Assembly (NCBI GenBank): GCA_029891385.1
Contig: CM057230.1
Location: forward strand, 31,637,402 to 31,701,401
DNA from: Erythroxylum novogranatense
Lineage: Eukaryota; Streptophyta; Magnoliopsida; Malpighiales; Erythroxylaceae
Length of the DNA stretch: 64,000 bases
Direction: 5' to 3'
Shown here: in pieces, positions 22,953-34,489 of the stretch
How positions within the stretch are numbered: position 1 is the stretch's first letter
Layout of the letters: the number at the start of each line of letters is the position of its first letter
Position numbers and translations under genes: made by a program
The notes under the pieces: generated by a model
Seen by the model: the letters and a program-made list of their open reading frames with translations, nothing else
Told to the model about the DNA's origin: nothing
Database searches by the model: none

Positions 22953-24720
22953 ATCATTAAGACTGAAAACCATCACATAATTGGTACGTTGGTGGTCCAG
23001 AATCCTTGTCACTTCAGTGCATAGATCTTTTCTCTACAGTAGACCTATGACGTTAGGGTTGGAAAACCACAAGAGTGCTGGTACTCTTTATCATGTAACA
23101 CCATTTAAAGCAGCGAAGGTGTCAAATTCAAAGGCACATTCGATCCCTAAATTAGGGTCACAGGCTTCTCCTTATAAACATTCACATGCGGTTGGTTCGT
23201 ATAAGAGAATAATAATAAGAATAAGAATGAATATAGTAAAAAATGAAAATAAATATTATTATTATAATTATGATGGTTGATTAAGAGAAAGAAATGATTA
23301 CCATTACCATTGATAGTTGTTGGTTTGTAAAAATACTAAGAAATAAAATTTTATTATAATTAATTAATTATATTGTAATTAATTAATTATAATATAATTA
23401 TTAATTAATAAATGAATTATGTTTTAATTAATTATATTGTAACTAATTAATAATATTTTAATTGCAATATTTTAATTAATGAATAATTATATTTTAATTA
23501 GTTATCATTAAGACTGAAAACCATCACATAATTGGTAGGTTGGTGGTCCAGAATCCCCGTCACTTCAGTGCATAGATCTTTTCTCTACAGGAGACCTATG
23601 ACGTTAAGGCTGGAAAACCACAGGAGTGCTGGTACTCTTTATCATGTAACACCATTTAAAGCAACGAAGGTACCAAATTCAAACGCACATTCCATCCTTA
23701 AATTAGGGTCACAAGCTTCTCCTTATAAACATTCACATTGCGGTTGGTTCGTATAAGAGAATGATAATAAGAATGAGAATGAATATAGTAAAAAATGAAA
23801 ATAAATATTATTATTATAATTATGATGGTTGATTAAGAGAAAGAAATGATTATCATTACCATTGATAGTGGTTGGTTTGTAAAAATATTAAGAAATAAAA
23901 TTTTATTATAATTAATTAATTATATTGTAATTAATTAATTATAATATAATTATTAATTAATAAATGAATTATGTTTTAATTAATTATATTGTAACTAATT
24001 AATAATATTTTAATTGCAATATTTTAATTAATGAATAATTATATTTTAATTAGTTATCATTAAGATTGAAAACCATCACAGAATTGGTACGTTGGTGGTC
24101 CAGAATCCTCGTCACTTCAGTGCATAGATCTTTTCTCTACAGGAGACCTATGACGTTAAGGCTGAAAAACCACAGGAGTGCTGGTACTCTTTATCATGTA
24201 ACACCATTTAAAGCAGCGGAGGTGTCAAATTCAAACGCACATTCGATCTTAAATTAGGTCCCTTTTAACAGGCTTCTCCTTATAAACATTCAAAGTGTGG
24301 TTGGTTTATACAGAAGAATGCTAATAAGAATGAGAATGAATATAGTAAGGAATGAGAATGGATATTATCATTATAATTATGATGATTAGTTAAAAGGAAG
24401 GAATGATTACCATTACCATTGATAGTCGTTGGTTTGTAAAATAATAAGAAATAAAATTTTATTATAATTAATTAATTAATTAATTATATTTTAATTAATT
24501 ATATTGTAATTAATTAATTACAATATAATTATTAATTAATAAATGAATTATGTTTTAATTAATTATATTGTAACTAATTAATAATATTTAATTACAATAT
24601 TTTAATTAATGAATAATTATATTTTAATTACTTATATTGTAACTAATTAATTATATTTTAGTTACATTAATTACAATATTTTAATTAATTAATAATTATA
24701 ATTTAATTAGTTATATTTTA
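22953..24720. repeat. Tandem triplication of a 551-bp unit
   Basis: Three head-to-tail copies start at 22953, 23504 and 24056, each with atcattaagactg or a one-base variant. The periods are 551 and 552 bp. Copies 1 and 2 are nearly identical; copy 3 is more diverged and runs into longer TTAATTAA-rich DNA. Each unit holds a about 270-bp mixed-composition part, then a GAATGAGAATGAATATAG-type part shared with the MITE at 24290-24903, then AT-rich sequence. ORFs of 63-99 codons in each copy are the same repeat read three times and are not credible proteins. Confidence 0.9.
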
Positions 24721-24903
24721 ATTAATTATAACAATCACATCCTTACATAACAATGATGCCCATTCCTCTATATTAGGAGGGAATGGGTATTACTTAAAAA
24801 TAGGTAATGAAAATAATGACTCCATAATGATATCCCCTTACTAAACTTAATCTTTCATTCTATATCAATTCCTTTTTTTCATACCCACCAAACAAGTACC
24901 CCC
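24290..24903. mobile_element. MITE whose 5' half was captured in the tandem repeat
   Basis: The right end, in reverse complement, is GGGGTACTTGTTTGGTGGG, a typical plant MITE terminus. The left end is near GTGGTTGGTTTATAC. The interior is AT-rich. The left half recurs in the two upstream tandem copies and the right half occurs once, so the duplication breakpoint lies inside the MITE. Confidence 0.5.
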
Positions 24904-24907
24904 TCAA

Positions 24908-25843
24908 TGGCAGGGATCCAAATAATGTCGTTCACAAAATTTCCAATATCACTCAATTAATAATAAACTATTCACATAATAAAAATAACTGAAAGATAAC
25001 ACAAACAAAATTTTAAAGTAGTAAATCCTGAAATATATAAGTAAAAATTAAGAAAAAATCAACAATAAAATCTAATAAATTAATTAGCAAGATATAAATG
25101 ACAAGACTTTCAAACTCTTTCACTTAAGAACACCTTACAAGATAATTACCGTTGATCACTCTAGCTCTCTCTTTAGTTAGCTCTAATGCTCCCTTGAGTT
25201 CTCTAAAAAAACATCTTAAAAAAACTTCTAATATTGACTACAAATTAACATATATATAAAATACTACTCTCAACTAATCACAGAGATCAAACTTTAATAA
25301 AATTATAGTTGATGAATGCTATTGGACTTTAAAACTCTTCTTTTGTTGAGTATTTATATCTCATGCAACTTCGATATCTCACATTTATCTTTTCTCGTAA
25401 AAGATAAGGTTTTTGTTTCACACATAGTCGCCTACATGACCGTGTGTGGTGACTGTGTCCGACCTTTAAGCTTTAAAACTCAACGTTATAGAGATGCACG
25501 GTTACACTGAGTTACATGTTCAACGGGCACATCGTGTCCACCACTTACGTGGTTGTATCTAACTCTATACTAGTGTATCTGATCTTGAAGAATTATCTTT
25601 CAACTTACACAGGATTATAAAATCATACATAGTTATGAACATGACTATGTCTATTAGACACAGGCATGTGCATCTCAAATATAGGCTTGTCATTTAAAAA
25701 CAACTTCTAATCATTGGTTTCTGCCTCAAATTTGCCTTAACTTTGTTCCTTTTAATCTATGAAAAAAGCTGAGCCTTCCATAATCCAGATTTAGTGGTAT
25801 TAAACAAATAAACGTCTATAAAGCATAGCTAGAAATCACAACA
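24908..25843 (-). repeat. 3' LTR of copia copy 1
   Basis: It is similar to 29545-31566 and to 33918-34478. On the minus strand it starts TGTTGTGATTTC just after the purine run GAAGGAAAGAT (25844-25854). Its far end is decayed (TGGCAGGGATCC on plus at 24908). It has an insertion-like block of CACA/TGTG-rich sequence (about 25410-25680) that is absent from copy 2. Confidence 0.8.
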
Positions 25844-28800
25844 ATCTTTCCTTCTAGCCCATTTCGGAGGAGAAATCTATCGCCCTATTTATCACTTGAA
25901 AGTCATCTCACCAAGCTTACTAAAAAACTTAAGCTTAGTCCCAGGAACCATCTTTGTTAACACGTCAACAACATTCTTATCCGTGTTCTTCTTCAAAGAA
26001 CCCATCTTCTCTAGCATTGACTTAAGCCAAAAGCCTTTGTCTTTGAGTGATTGCACTTTTTGGAAGTTCATTAACTCCCCTTAGTAGTGAAGAGGAGATA
26101 TTTCTAACTAAATTATCTAGTTAAAGGCAATGTTATGAATATCGTATCGGTTTTAGTATCAGATTTAGTTCTAAAACGATACTATACCAGTAACGGTCAA
26201 TACCGATTACCGTTTTGAGTAATTTTTATAATTTATAAAATAGTCTATGAACTTTTTTAAAATTGCATTATTTTCATATATAAATAATTTCACAGATTAT
26301 TATAATTGTTTTTTCCTTTGACAAATCAAAAATGATAATTTGATCAATAATAATACATTTACAAATCTTATGTGACATCTAGAAGATTATGGTATTTAAC
26401 GCCCAAAATAAACTCTAGAGTTGTAAGGGGGCATGCAGATTAATTTCAAAGGGCATTATTTAGTCTAGCCATCAGCTATTGAAAGTTTTGGATATCCATC
26501 GCCCATTGAAAGTTCTAGAGAAAAAACCCATTGAAAGTGATATCCATTACCCATTGACAGTTCTAAAAATAGAACCCATTGAAAGTGATATTCTCATTAG
26601 CAGAGAGAAAAATGAGAAGATTGAATATTGGGATGGCACACATCTCAAAGAGGTGAGACTTAAAAGAGATGGTGCTGCATCTAACTTGGCATCGATCATC
26701 CGTGAGATAAGAATTGTCACTAACCCTCTCACTACTTCAAGCGACATCCCACACCCAAATACGTTTCACTCTTTCATCAATCGTTGAGTTCCTTTGATGC
26801 AAGTATATATTTATTTTGATTTGTTTAAAGATCTTATTTATAAGGAGTTCAAGGTCTTTATATTTCTTTGCAGGTGAGGGAGGAGATGAGGGCTAGGTTA
26901 GGTAAGACAGGGAGAGAGAGTAAAATGGGAGAGAGACAGAAGACATAGGCGGCAGGAGGAGGGTGTGGTTATTTATTCATTTATTTTACAAACAAGTCCC
27001 TGAATATTTTAAATTTTAAAGTATTGGCCGATATTTAGTCAATATTTTAAATACTGGATGATACCGATAGGTACGAGGAAAAATCTTTGGTACCGATGGG
27101 TGACACCAAATCTATGATTTTCATACCATTTTTCGGCCGATATGATACGTTCCAATCATCTCTTCACCCTAGTTGACCTTCGAAATTGGACATCTTCCAA
27201 CACTTAAATAGGTTACTCCTCTACTCATAATGCTACTGGACATCTTCTATATCATCTATAAGACGTGGCTTATGTGACTCGTCATTATCAAGTTGCCTTT
27301 GATCATTGTCATCCTGAGTTGGCTCATGTTCGCGTTCTTCATTTGTAGGTTGGTTAACGAAATTAGGAACATGGATAATATCTATAGTACTGAATGACAA
27401 ACTGTTGGAAGTAGTATTGTCTTCTTTGATTAAATTTGCACTCATTTTATACTCATAGAAATCTATGTCTCTGCTTTTTACATCCCTTTTGTTTTTTTTT
27501 AGTTATAGAGCCTATGGCCAGTCTCCTTGTCACCATATCGAATAAACACATAAGGAGTAGTCTTCGAATCTAGTTTTGATCTCTACTCCTTTGTCTAGTG
27601 TTTGAGAGCCTTGCATCCAAACACCTTTAGATGTGTATAAGTTGGATCCTTTCCTTTTCATACTCTCTTGGAAATGTCAAGTTCCAATGGGATAGAAGGA
27701 GTTCTATGAATCAAGTATACAACAATTTAGACTATCACCAAAAGAACTTTGGTAGTTTGTCCATTCGAAACATATATTGAACCTTCTTTACACTGGTTCT
27801 ATTCATCCTCTCAATAATACCATAGTGTTATGGGGTACTAGGTTCCATCTTCTCATTTCTTATGCCATATCTTGCACAATAATCTTCAAATTCGTTAGAG
27901 TTATACTCACCTTCATTGGATTCAAAGACATTTCAGCTTTCTCTTTGTCTCCTATTCTACGATATTTTTAAAAGATCTCATTTACCTGATTTTTATTTTC
28001 AGCATGAAGTCCTAAGTCTTCCTTGAGGCATCATCTATAAATGTAACAAAATAATTGTTACCTCCTAAGGACTTCATCTCTATAGGATCACACATGTTAT
28101 AATGCACTAGTCTTATTTGTGGTACATATTTTATTAAATAAACACGATATTGCTTTCCAACCATACAATAATCACAAAGGTTACAAGAAAGCATAGTCTT
28201 TATAGGAATAAGTGATTTTCTAGCTAGCAACTTGATTCTCTTATTGCTAAAGTATCCCAAAATTTGGTGCCATAAATATGGAGAATTATTTCTTTCAATG
28301 ACAAGTAATTCTCTAGCACACACCTTCAAGTGTTGGCTAGGGTATAACACATTCTACCACGAGTCACTGTTAATTTTCCTTTCGATAGCTTCCACTTGCT
28401 ATCTCTAAAAGTGTGCCTATATCCTTCTTGGTCAAGCATATTCATAGACAATAAATTGAGGCATAAGTCTGAAATATATAGAACACCTTTCAAGGTCAAC
28501 ATAGACCCAACATCAGTCTGAACTTGACCATCAATCATGCTGATATTAATAGAGCTTTAATTGCACATCTTCACATTTCCAAATCACCACTCCTATAGTT
28601 GGTGAAGCACTCCTTCTTTGGAACACAATGGTATGCTCCTATATCAACATGCCACTCAGAATCTGAGTAGCTAATATGGAGACACTTACTGGTAGCACAA
28701 TTCAACAACATTTCATCATCTGTACTTGATGTTGCTACTGTATTGTTGTTGTCATCTCCATCATTCTAGTTGTCTTGCTTCTTCTGGTCTCACTTGCACT

Positions 28801-29530
28801 TATAACATAACTTCTTTATGTGATCAGGTTTGGTGTAGTAGTGACACGTTATGATCCTCTTTCCATCTCTTAACTTCAACTTGCCTTGCTCTTTAGGACC
28901 TATTATTATTGCTTCTTCCTTTGTTTTCTACCATAAGAGCCTGTACATTGTCGACATCAATATCCTTCCTTATAATCTCTTTATTGAATATGCCCTCTTT
29001 GATCACATCTAAAGAAAATATACCATTTAGAACAGAGTTATTGATATTATAACCAAAGTTTCTGAACTATTTAGAAATAACTCAATAGGTACAAAGCTTG
29101 TAATTCATCATCAAGAACAATCTTCATAGTAGTCAACTTGTTAATGATGCCCTAAAAAATTGTTGAGATACTCCCACACTAATTTCCTAGCCTTTAACTT
29201 GAGGTTTACAAGCCTTTTAATCAAGAAGGCCATGTGGTGAGTGCTCTTCCTCTCATAAAAAGACTTTAACTTCTTCCATAGCTCCAAAGGGTCCACCTCT
29301 TAAGATATGTGGTTGAATATATTGATATAAATCTACTATCTAATTGTTTCCAAGGTCTTTTGTTTCATCTTCTCCAGTTTAGATGGGACATCATTTTTAT
29401 AATTTTGTCCATATCGATTGGATCATGGAGATCTTTACAATACAAGAGATCTTCCATCATAGGTCTTCACATCAAGTAGTAGGTCAACGTCAACTTTATT
29501 ATAAAGCTATTGCCACTCTACATACGTAAG
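25844..29530 (-). pseudogene. Copia gag-pol remnant, RT deleted
   Basis: In minus-strand order: a UBN2-type gag (about 29500-28900, with a GIINKLTTM block), a CCHC knuckle whose second Cys is Tyr (about 28845), a protease with WHVDIGAYHCVP (about 28650), the post-protease segment (28538-28326), GAG-pre-integrase LWHQILGYFSNKRIKLL and integrase start SLGGNNYFVTFIDDASRK (28350-28012), then the FLGY-like integrase C-terminal block (about 27600-27450). After an interrupting hAT element only the TKMVPGTKLKFFSKL tail remains (about 25970-25900). Many stops. No YVDD reverse-transcriptase motif was found in any frame. Confidence 0.85.
26128..27155. mobile_element. Non-autonomous hAT-family element inside copia copy 1
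   Basis: The left end CAATGTTATGAATATCGTAT matches the ends at 29754 and (inverted) 8114. The right arm (CATACCATTTTTCGGCCGAT at about 27122) matches the element at 29754 but stops short of the terminal CATTG, so it is truncated. The copia sequence resumes at about 27160, as judged from intact copy 2 (34760). The interior holds a short tandem motif CCCATTGAAAGT (26500-26585) and a purine-rich tract (26875-26960). The 102-codon ORF at 26479 is probably spurious. Confidence 0.7.
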
Positions 29531-29542
29531 GCTTTGATACTA
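29531..29542 (-). other. Primer-binding site, decayed initiator-Met tRNA type
   Basis: The minus strand reads TAGTATCAAAGC, two bases from the LTR edge. The standard plant site TGGTATCAGAGC differs at two positions. Confidence 0.75.
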
Positions 29543-29544
29543 CT

Positions 29545-31566
29545 TATTGGGGCTCTAAGCAATAATGCTCATAAGATCTTTAAGATCACTCAACTAATAA
29601 CGAACTATTCACAAAATAAAGATGACTAAAAGATAACAAATAGATGATTTTAACTTGAAAAACCACCTAGCATAAAGTTAAAAAACTATGAAACAAACCG
29701 ACAATAAAATCCATTAAATCAAATAATAGGATACAAATGATAAAGCTTTCAAACAATGTTATAAATACTGTACTGGTATTAGTATTGGATTTGGTTCTAT
29801 CACAGTACTGTACAGGTACCCGTCAATATTAGGTATCGTTTCAAATAATTTTTAAATTTATGAAATAGTCCTTTAATTTTTTAAAACTTGCAAAATAGTC
29901 TATTAGTATATTGTATAATATACTTTATAATTTTACATTAACCTAACTCCAAAATTCACAATAATAAAATTTTAAAATAACATCCATTTATTTATTTTTA
30001 TTATCATTAACAAAAATTTGTTTATTTTTATTATCATCCATGAATGTCAAATTGAAAACAATCACCAATCAAAGCAAAAGAAAGCTTATATTTTGTGAAA
30101 CTTAAAATAAGTACCAAGTCCATTGGGTAAGAATCTAAAAGCAAGTTGACGTTCACTTTCTCAAGAAAGTGAAATTACTACAATGTAAACAACTCTTTCA
30201 AACACGAGTATCAGGAATTTAAAATAAGTGAAAAAATATAGAAAGTAAGCTCCTTATTCCCCAATACCCTTTAAAAAGCCAAGATGTTCAATTAAAACTT
30301 AAAAATCTATAATTAAGTAGTGATGAAACTGTAAAAGTTCTCAAAGCATATTAGAGAAAGTTCGTTGAAAGCTAAATTTTCAAAACCCTAAACCATCAAT
30401 TCAAATTAAAACCCAAACCCAAACACCTCCTTGCCTCCTTCTCCCTATATTTGATATGGATTTGCAAAATTCTAGATCTGATTTGATTTGTAATTGGAAG
30501 TACATGGCAGTGATCATACTAGAGGACTAGAGGTGTGGGAGAGTGGTGGCCGGCGACTATGAGGAGCAAAGGACTAGAGGTGGAGGCAATTGGGCAACAG
30601 GATTGAAGTGACAACATACTTGATAGGAGACGATCACTCGCGGGGCAGGTGTGGTGGTGGTCGATTACAGAGGGAGATACTTGCAGTTGGGACACTAATA
30701 GTTGGGAGAGGAGAGAAAAAGAAGAGAGATGACTTGACTGATATTTTAATGGCCAGTACTTGGCCAAATCACTAGTCGATATCCATTAGTTACGTTTCAT
30801 ATCATTTTCTGGTCCATACAAATCGGGAGAAATCACCAGCCTATACTCATTAGTTACATTTCATACCATTTTTTGGTTGATATAGTACCTTTCGACCGAT
30901 ACTAACCAGTACAGTACGAAACTATAAACATTGCTTTCAAGCTTTGTTACTCAAGAACACTTCATAAGCTCTCTTGAGTACTCTCTAAAACTTCTTTTAG
31001 AAACTTTTAGGATTGAGTACAAATTGACATATATATATAGTAATACTACTCCAAACTATTTTAGAAATCAAACATTGGTAAAACTGTAGTTGATGAATGC
31101 TATTTGGAAACTAAAATTTTTATTTCATTGAGTATTTCTGTCTCATACAATTTTAATCTCTCAAACTTTTTATTTTTTGCAAAAGATAAGGTGTTTGACG
31201 TGATGATGCAAAAATACATAGTTACAATAAGTTAGACGTCCAACAAAAATGGTCATGCTTACCACTTACATGAATGTATTTGACTCCATACAGGCAAGTA
31301 TGATCTTGAGGTGTCAACTTTCAACTTGCACACGAATATAGAAGCTTATGCGATCATGTACACAACTGTGTCTATCATTGACATGAGCATGTGCCTCCCA
31401 AACACGAGTGTGTCTTTTAAAAATAGCTTCTAATCATTAATTTTTGCTTTAAATTCGCCTAAACTTTATTCCTTTTATTCCATGAAGACATCTAAGACCT
31501 CCATAATCCAAATTTAGTAGTATTAAACAAATAAAAATCGATAAAATAGGGTTGGAACCTACAATA
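29545..31566 (-). repeat. 5' LTR of copia copy 1, with inserted hAT
   Basis: It aligns with 24908-25843 on both sides of the 1180-bp insertion at 29754-30933. The remaining length is about 840 bp. The outer end, CCTACAATA on plus, is a decayed form of the CCTACAACA end of copy 2. Confidence 0.82.
29754..30933. mobile_element. Non-autonomous hAT-family element in the copia LTR
   Basis: The 1180-bp element has terminal inverted repeats starting CAATGTT (left) and ending AACATTG (right); the similarity extends about 35 bp through the TACTGTACTGG motif. The flanks ctttcaaa (29746-29753) and ctttcaag (30934-30941) match at 7 of 8 positions, as expected for an aged 8-bp hAT target duplication. No transposase. 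The part at 30380-30760 is of mixed composition and might be captured host DNA, but I do not recognise it. Confidence 0.8.
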
Positions 31567-33903
31567 ATTTGAGTATGAATTTATATTTCACGTTGTTTTA
31601 TAAAATAGTATTTTTACCATCAATATTTTGAGAAAATTAGTTTAAGATGTGCAAATGAATTTCTCTTAAATTTTAATGAAATATCATACTAACTAACATA
31701 ATGACAAAAGAAATCGAATATTTAACTAAAGTGATCTTCATGTTAAGAAACACAAATGAAAATTTAAAGCTACTAAAACTAAAAGATGTCAATTCAGGAA
31801 TTGCATGTACATTTTTTTTCTTTATACTCAAGATTCGGGACGATTAACTCTTTCTTAGTATCTTAAGTATGATCAAAATATTACAAAAGATAAGATATTA
31901 TAGTATTTCACTTTTCATTACTTGAAATTAGATTGTATTGAAATGTCCTAATAGTTTCTGATCGATTTTTATTTCATGAGAAATGAAAACGATTTTTTAG
32001 TTTTCAAAGTACATGTAGACTTTTTCTTGTTAATGTTACCTGCTAGGTATATATTGGAAGGCATTCAAATCTGGATAGCTGGTCAGCCGCGCATGACTTG
32101 GAACTTACAATTTCTTCATCGAATGTCTCCATCCAGCGGGTCTGAAGTCAGAACTGAGATCCTAGCCTGTTTTTCAATTCAACGTGGACCAATTCAAATC
32201 ACCAAAAAAATCAATCAATTCTCATCTGGTGAATGAATTCTCATATCAGGAGACGCTTCCTCGTGCGATCTGGATGATTCGAATTTGGAAAGAGCCATTC
32301 AATAAGCTTATTAAAAATTGCAATAGAAAAGCTTAAGCCCTTTAAAATATAGGGAAAATCTTGGACAGTTATTGCTAAAATCACAGAAAAATATGAAACA
32401 GTGCGTCTATATTTATTTAAGAGCATGTGCGTGTTTATGACGGGCACGGTACAAAAGCAAGCTCAAAATCTAAAACTAATTTCGGAATCTATTATTCATC
32501 AATGAACTCTTTAACTTTCTTAATCAAGTTTACTCAATAGAGTGGGGATCTTTGCGTTCTCACAAGCCTTCAAATCATCTCCATCCCTCTGTTGTCAGCA
32601 AGATCGCCTAAGATCTCCTTTATCCAGTTAATAATCTATTTTAGCGATTCAAATGAAGGATTGCATTCCATTCAAGATCCCGGCGTTCCTTTCATGCTAA
32701 TTTGTACGTACAAAATAGCTCAGATTTAATTTAAGTAATGTGACATTGTTTTGGCTGGTGATGCATGGATTGATAATCCGATCAATTGCGGCTGACCAAT
32801 TTGTTGCTGACCAGCGAACTTTACAAAGATTCATCAAATAATTGAAGGCTTCCTTTGATAACTAGCCATAAGATAAAATTAACTTTTGGAAGGTAATTTT
32901 TGAACCAGATTAGCTGATCGGTCCTGTTTCTGCACTAATTTCTTTAGACAATCCAAAGCTGATATGTTGCTGAATTTGTTAAGAGGAATGGACAGTTCAT
33001 ATTGGCATATTTTCCTAGGTAGTGGCTGTACTATATTGGGGCATATTGTCCCTAATGTTTCTCAGGACTCTATAATCATTCGATGGCCAGTTCCAATTGT
33101 TGTTTCTTATTGCAATTTCCGCATTAGCCTGTGTCTGATTCCCTTCGGTAGTTGTTTTGAGTGATTTGAAGCTGTTGAAGGGCCTGTAATTGATGCAAAT
33201 TATCATATCAAAAGAATGCCTTCTTTTTTCGAGTTTTTTATTTGATGAAAGTCCCTAGAATTGATCTCAATTTCAGCATTAGGCTTAATATGCCAAAAGT
33301 TTTTAACTACTAGATATAAATAATACGAAATCAAGCTAGCGCGAATGCACTATAATATCATTAGAAAAGCTAGCTTAAGGCACAAGCCAAAACCGTCCCT
33401 ATGATTGGCAAGCTTACAGAACTTTAGCTCTCTTTCTTTTTTATAATTTATCTTGAAAAGAAACAAAGAATTGAATCAAACCCGTTTGTGATTACTAGAT
33501 ATTTTTCATGGATTTATTTTATCTATTCTTTTTGTAAAAAGTATCTTATTCACTAATTTGATTAGAGTGATTCTTAGCCCCCCTTTTTTTACTTTATTTT
33601 TGTATAAATGTCCTTCCAACTAACTTTTATCTTTTCCTCGTTGTCTTTACTCTAGTCCACATGAATTTGAATGATCTAATTTGAAAGATGATTTCATGAA
33701 TCAAATTGTGAGTCCCTTTATTTCACCATGCTTAAGCCCCTTGTCATTAGTAAAATCAGGGGGCTATCAAAACTGAAAAGGAAAAATAAAAAGGCACTAA
33801 TATTTTTGTTAGTATTTTAAAACTTAAGCATGAAACATACGAAAGGACAACAAATATGATCAGTTTGATATTAAAAAAGAAAGATAACTCATCAATAAGT
33901 TGG
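31567..33903. other. Intergenic region, no gene recognised
   Basis: The composition is less AT-rich than its neighbours at 32040-32240 and 32560-33200. ORFs of 62-86 codons there have no recognisable domain and no consistent exon chain. Possibly decayed genic DNA, but unsupported. Confidence 0.4.
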
Positions 33904-33915
33904 GATCTGATACTA
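33904..33915 (-). other. Primer-binding-like site next to the copy 2 LTR
   Basis: The minus strand reads TAGTATCAGATC, two bases from the LTR edge, the same spacing as at 29531-29542. Its position means the LTR reads as a 5' LTR for DNA at lower coordinates. Confidence 0.6.
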
Positions 33916-33917
33916 CT

Positions 33918-34478
33918 TGTTAAGGCTCTAAGCAAGAACGCGCACAAGATCTCTGAGGTCACTCAACCAATAACAAACTACTCACATAATAAAATCACCA
34001 AAAAATTATGAATATTTGATTTTAATGTGAAAAATAGTCCAGTGTGGAGGTAAAGTTAGGAGACAAATCAATTGTAAAATTTCCTAAATTAAATAATAAA
34101 CGATAAGGTTTTGAGTTCTCTCACTCAAGAACATCACATAAGATAACTACAACTAATATAACTTTTTTAGCTTTCTTCAAAGCTCTCTTCAAAGGCTTAT
34201 ACTAACTACATCCACCCCCTACTTCTGAACAAATTCTAGACATCAAACTTTAATAAACTGTAGTTAAACAAAGTTATTTGAACACTAAAACACTTCTATT
34301 GTTGAATCCTTTTGTTTTATCCCAACTGTTGCCTTTAAACTTATCTTGAGAACTTCAAAAGGATAAGATTTATAATATAAACTCCTTTTGATTCTATGAG
34401 GCAATTAAGATCTCTGAAGTTTAGATTTAGTAGAATTAGTTAAGTGAACATCCATAAAATGAGGCTGGACCTACAACA
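33918..34478 (-). repeat. LTR of copia copy 2
   Basis: The 561-bp LTR starts TGTTAAGG and ends CCTACAACA on the plus strand. On the minus strand it begins TGTTGTAGG right after the purine tract AAAGGGGAGAT (34479-34489). It aligns with both LTRs of copy 1 but is shorter. Confidence 0.85.
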
Positions 34479-34489
34479 ATCTCCCCTTT

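Larger units (their letters stand above)
24908..31566 (-). mobile_element. Ty1/copia retrotransposon, copy 1, lacking RT/RNase H
   Basis: Read on the minus strand: 5' LTR 31566-29545, primer-binding site 29542-29531, gag, protease, integrase, a short 3' tail, 3' LTR 25843-24908. Reverse transcriptase and the body of RNase H are absent; only the C-terminal tail of the pol remains, at about 25895-26000. Two hAT-family elements (26128-27155 and 29754-30933) inserted later. A second related copy lies at 33904-37012. Confidence 0.88.

Noticed and set aside
22981..24257. Three similar ORFs starting with MVRWWSRI-like sequence
   Set aside because: They are the same segment of a tandem DNA repeat. 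Their similarity reflects the recent triplication, not protein conservation.
26479..26787. 102-codon ORF inside a non-autonomous hAT element
   Set aside because: It begins with a short nucleotide repeat and has no transposase motif, so it is probably chance.
30519..30775. Opposite-strand ORFs of 61-82 codons in the hAT insertion
   Set aside because: Overlapping frames on both strands of a GC-richer patch. No domain, though captured host DNA is possible.
32560..33206. Possible host gene exons in less AT-rich DNA
   Set aside because: No exon chain with consistent frame and splice sites, and no protein similarity that I can recognise.
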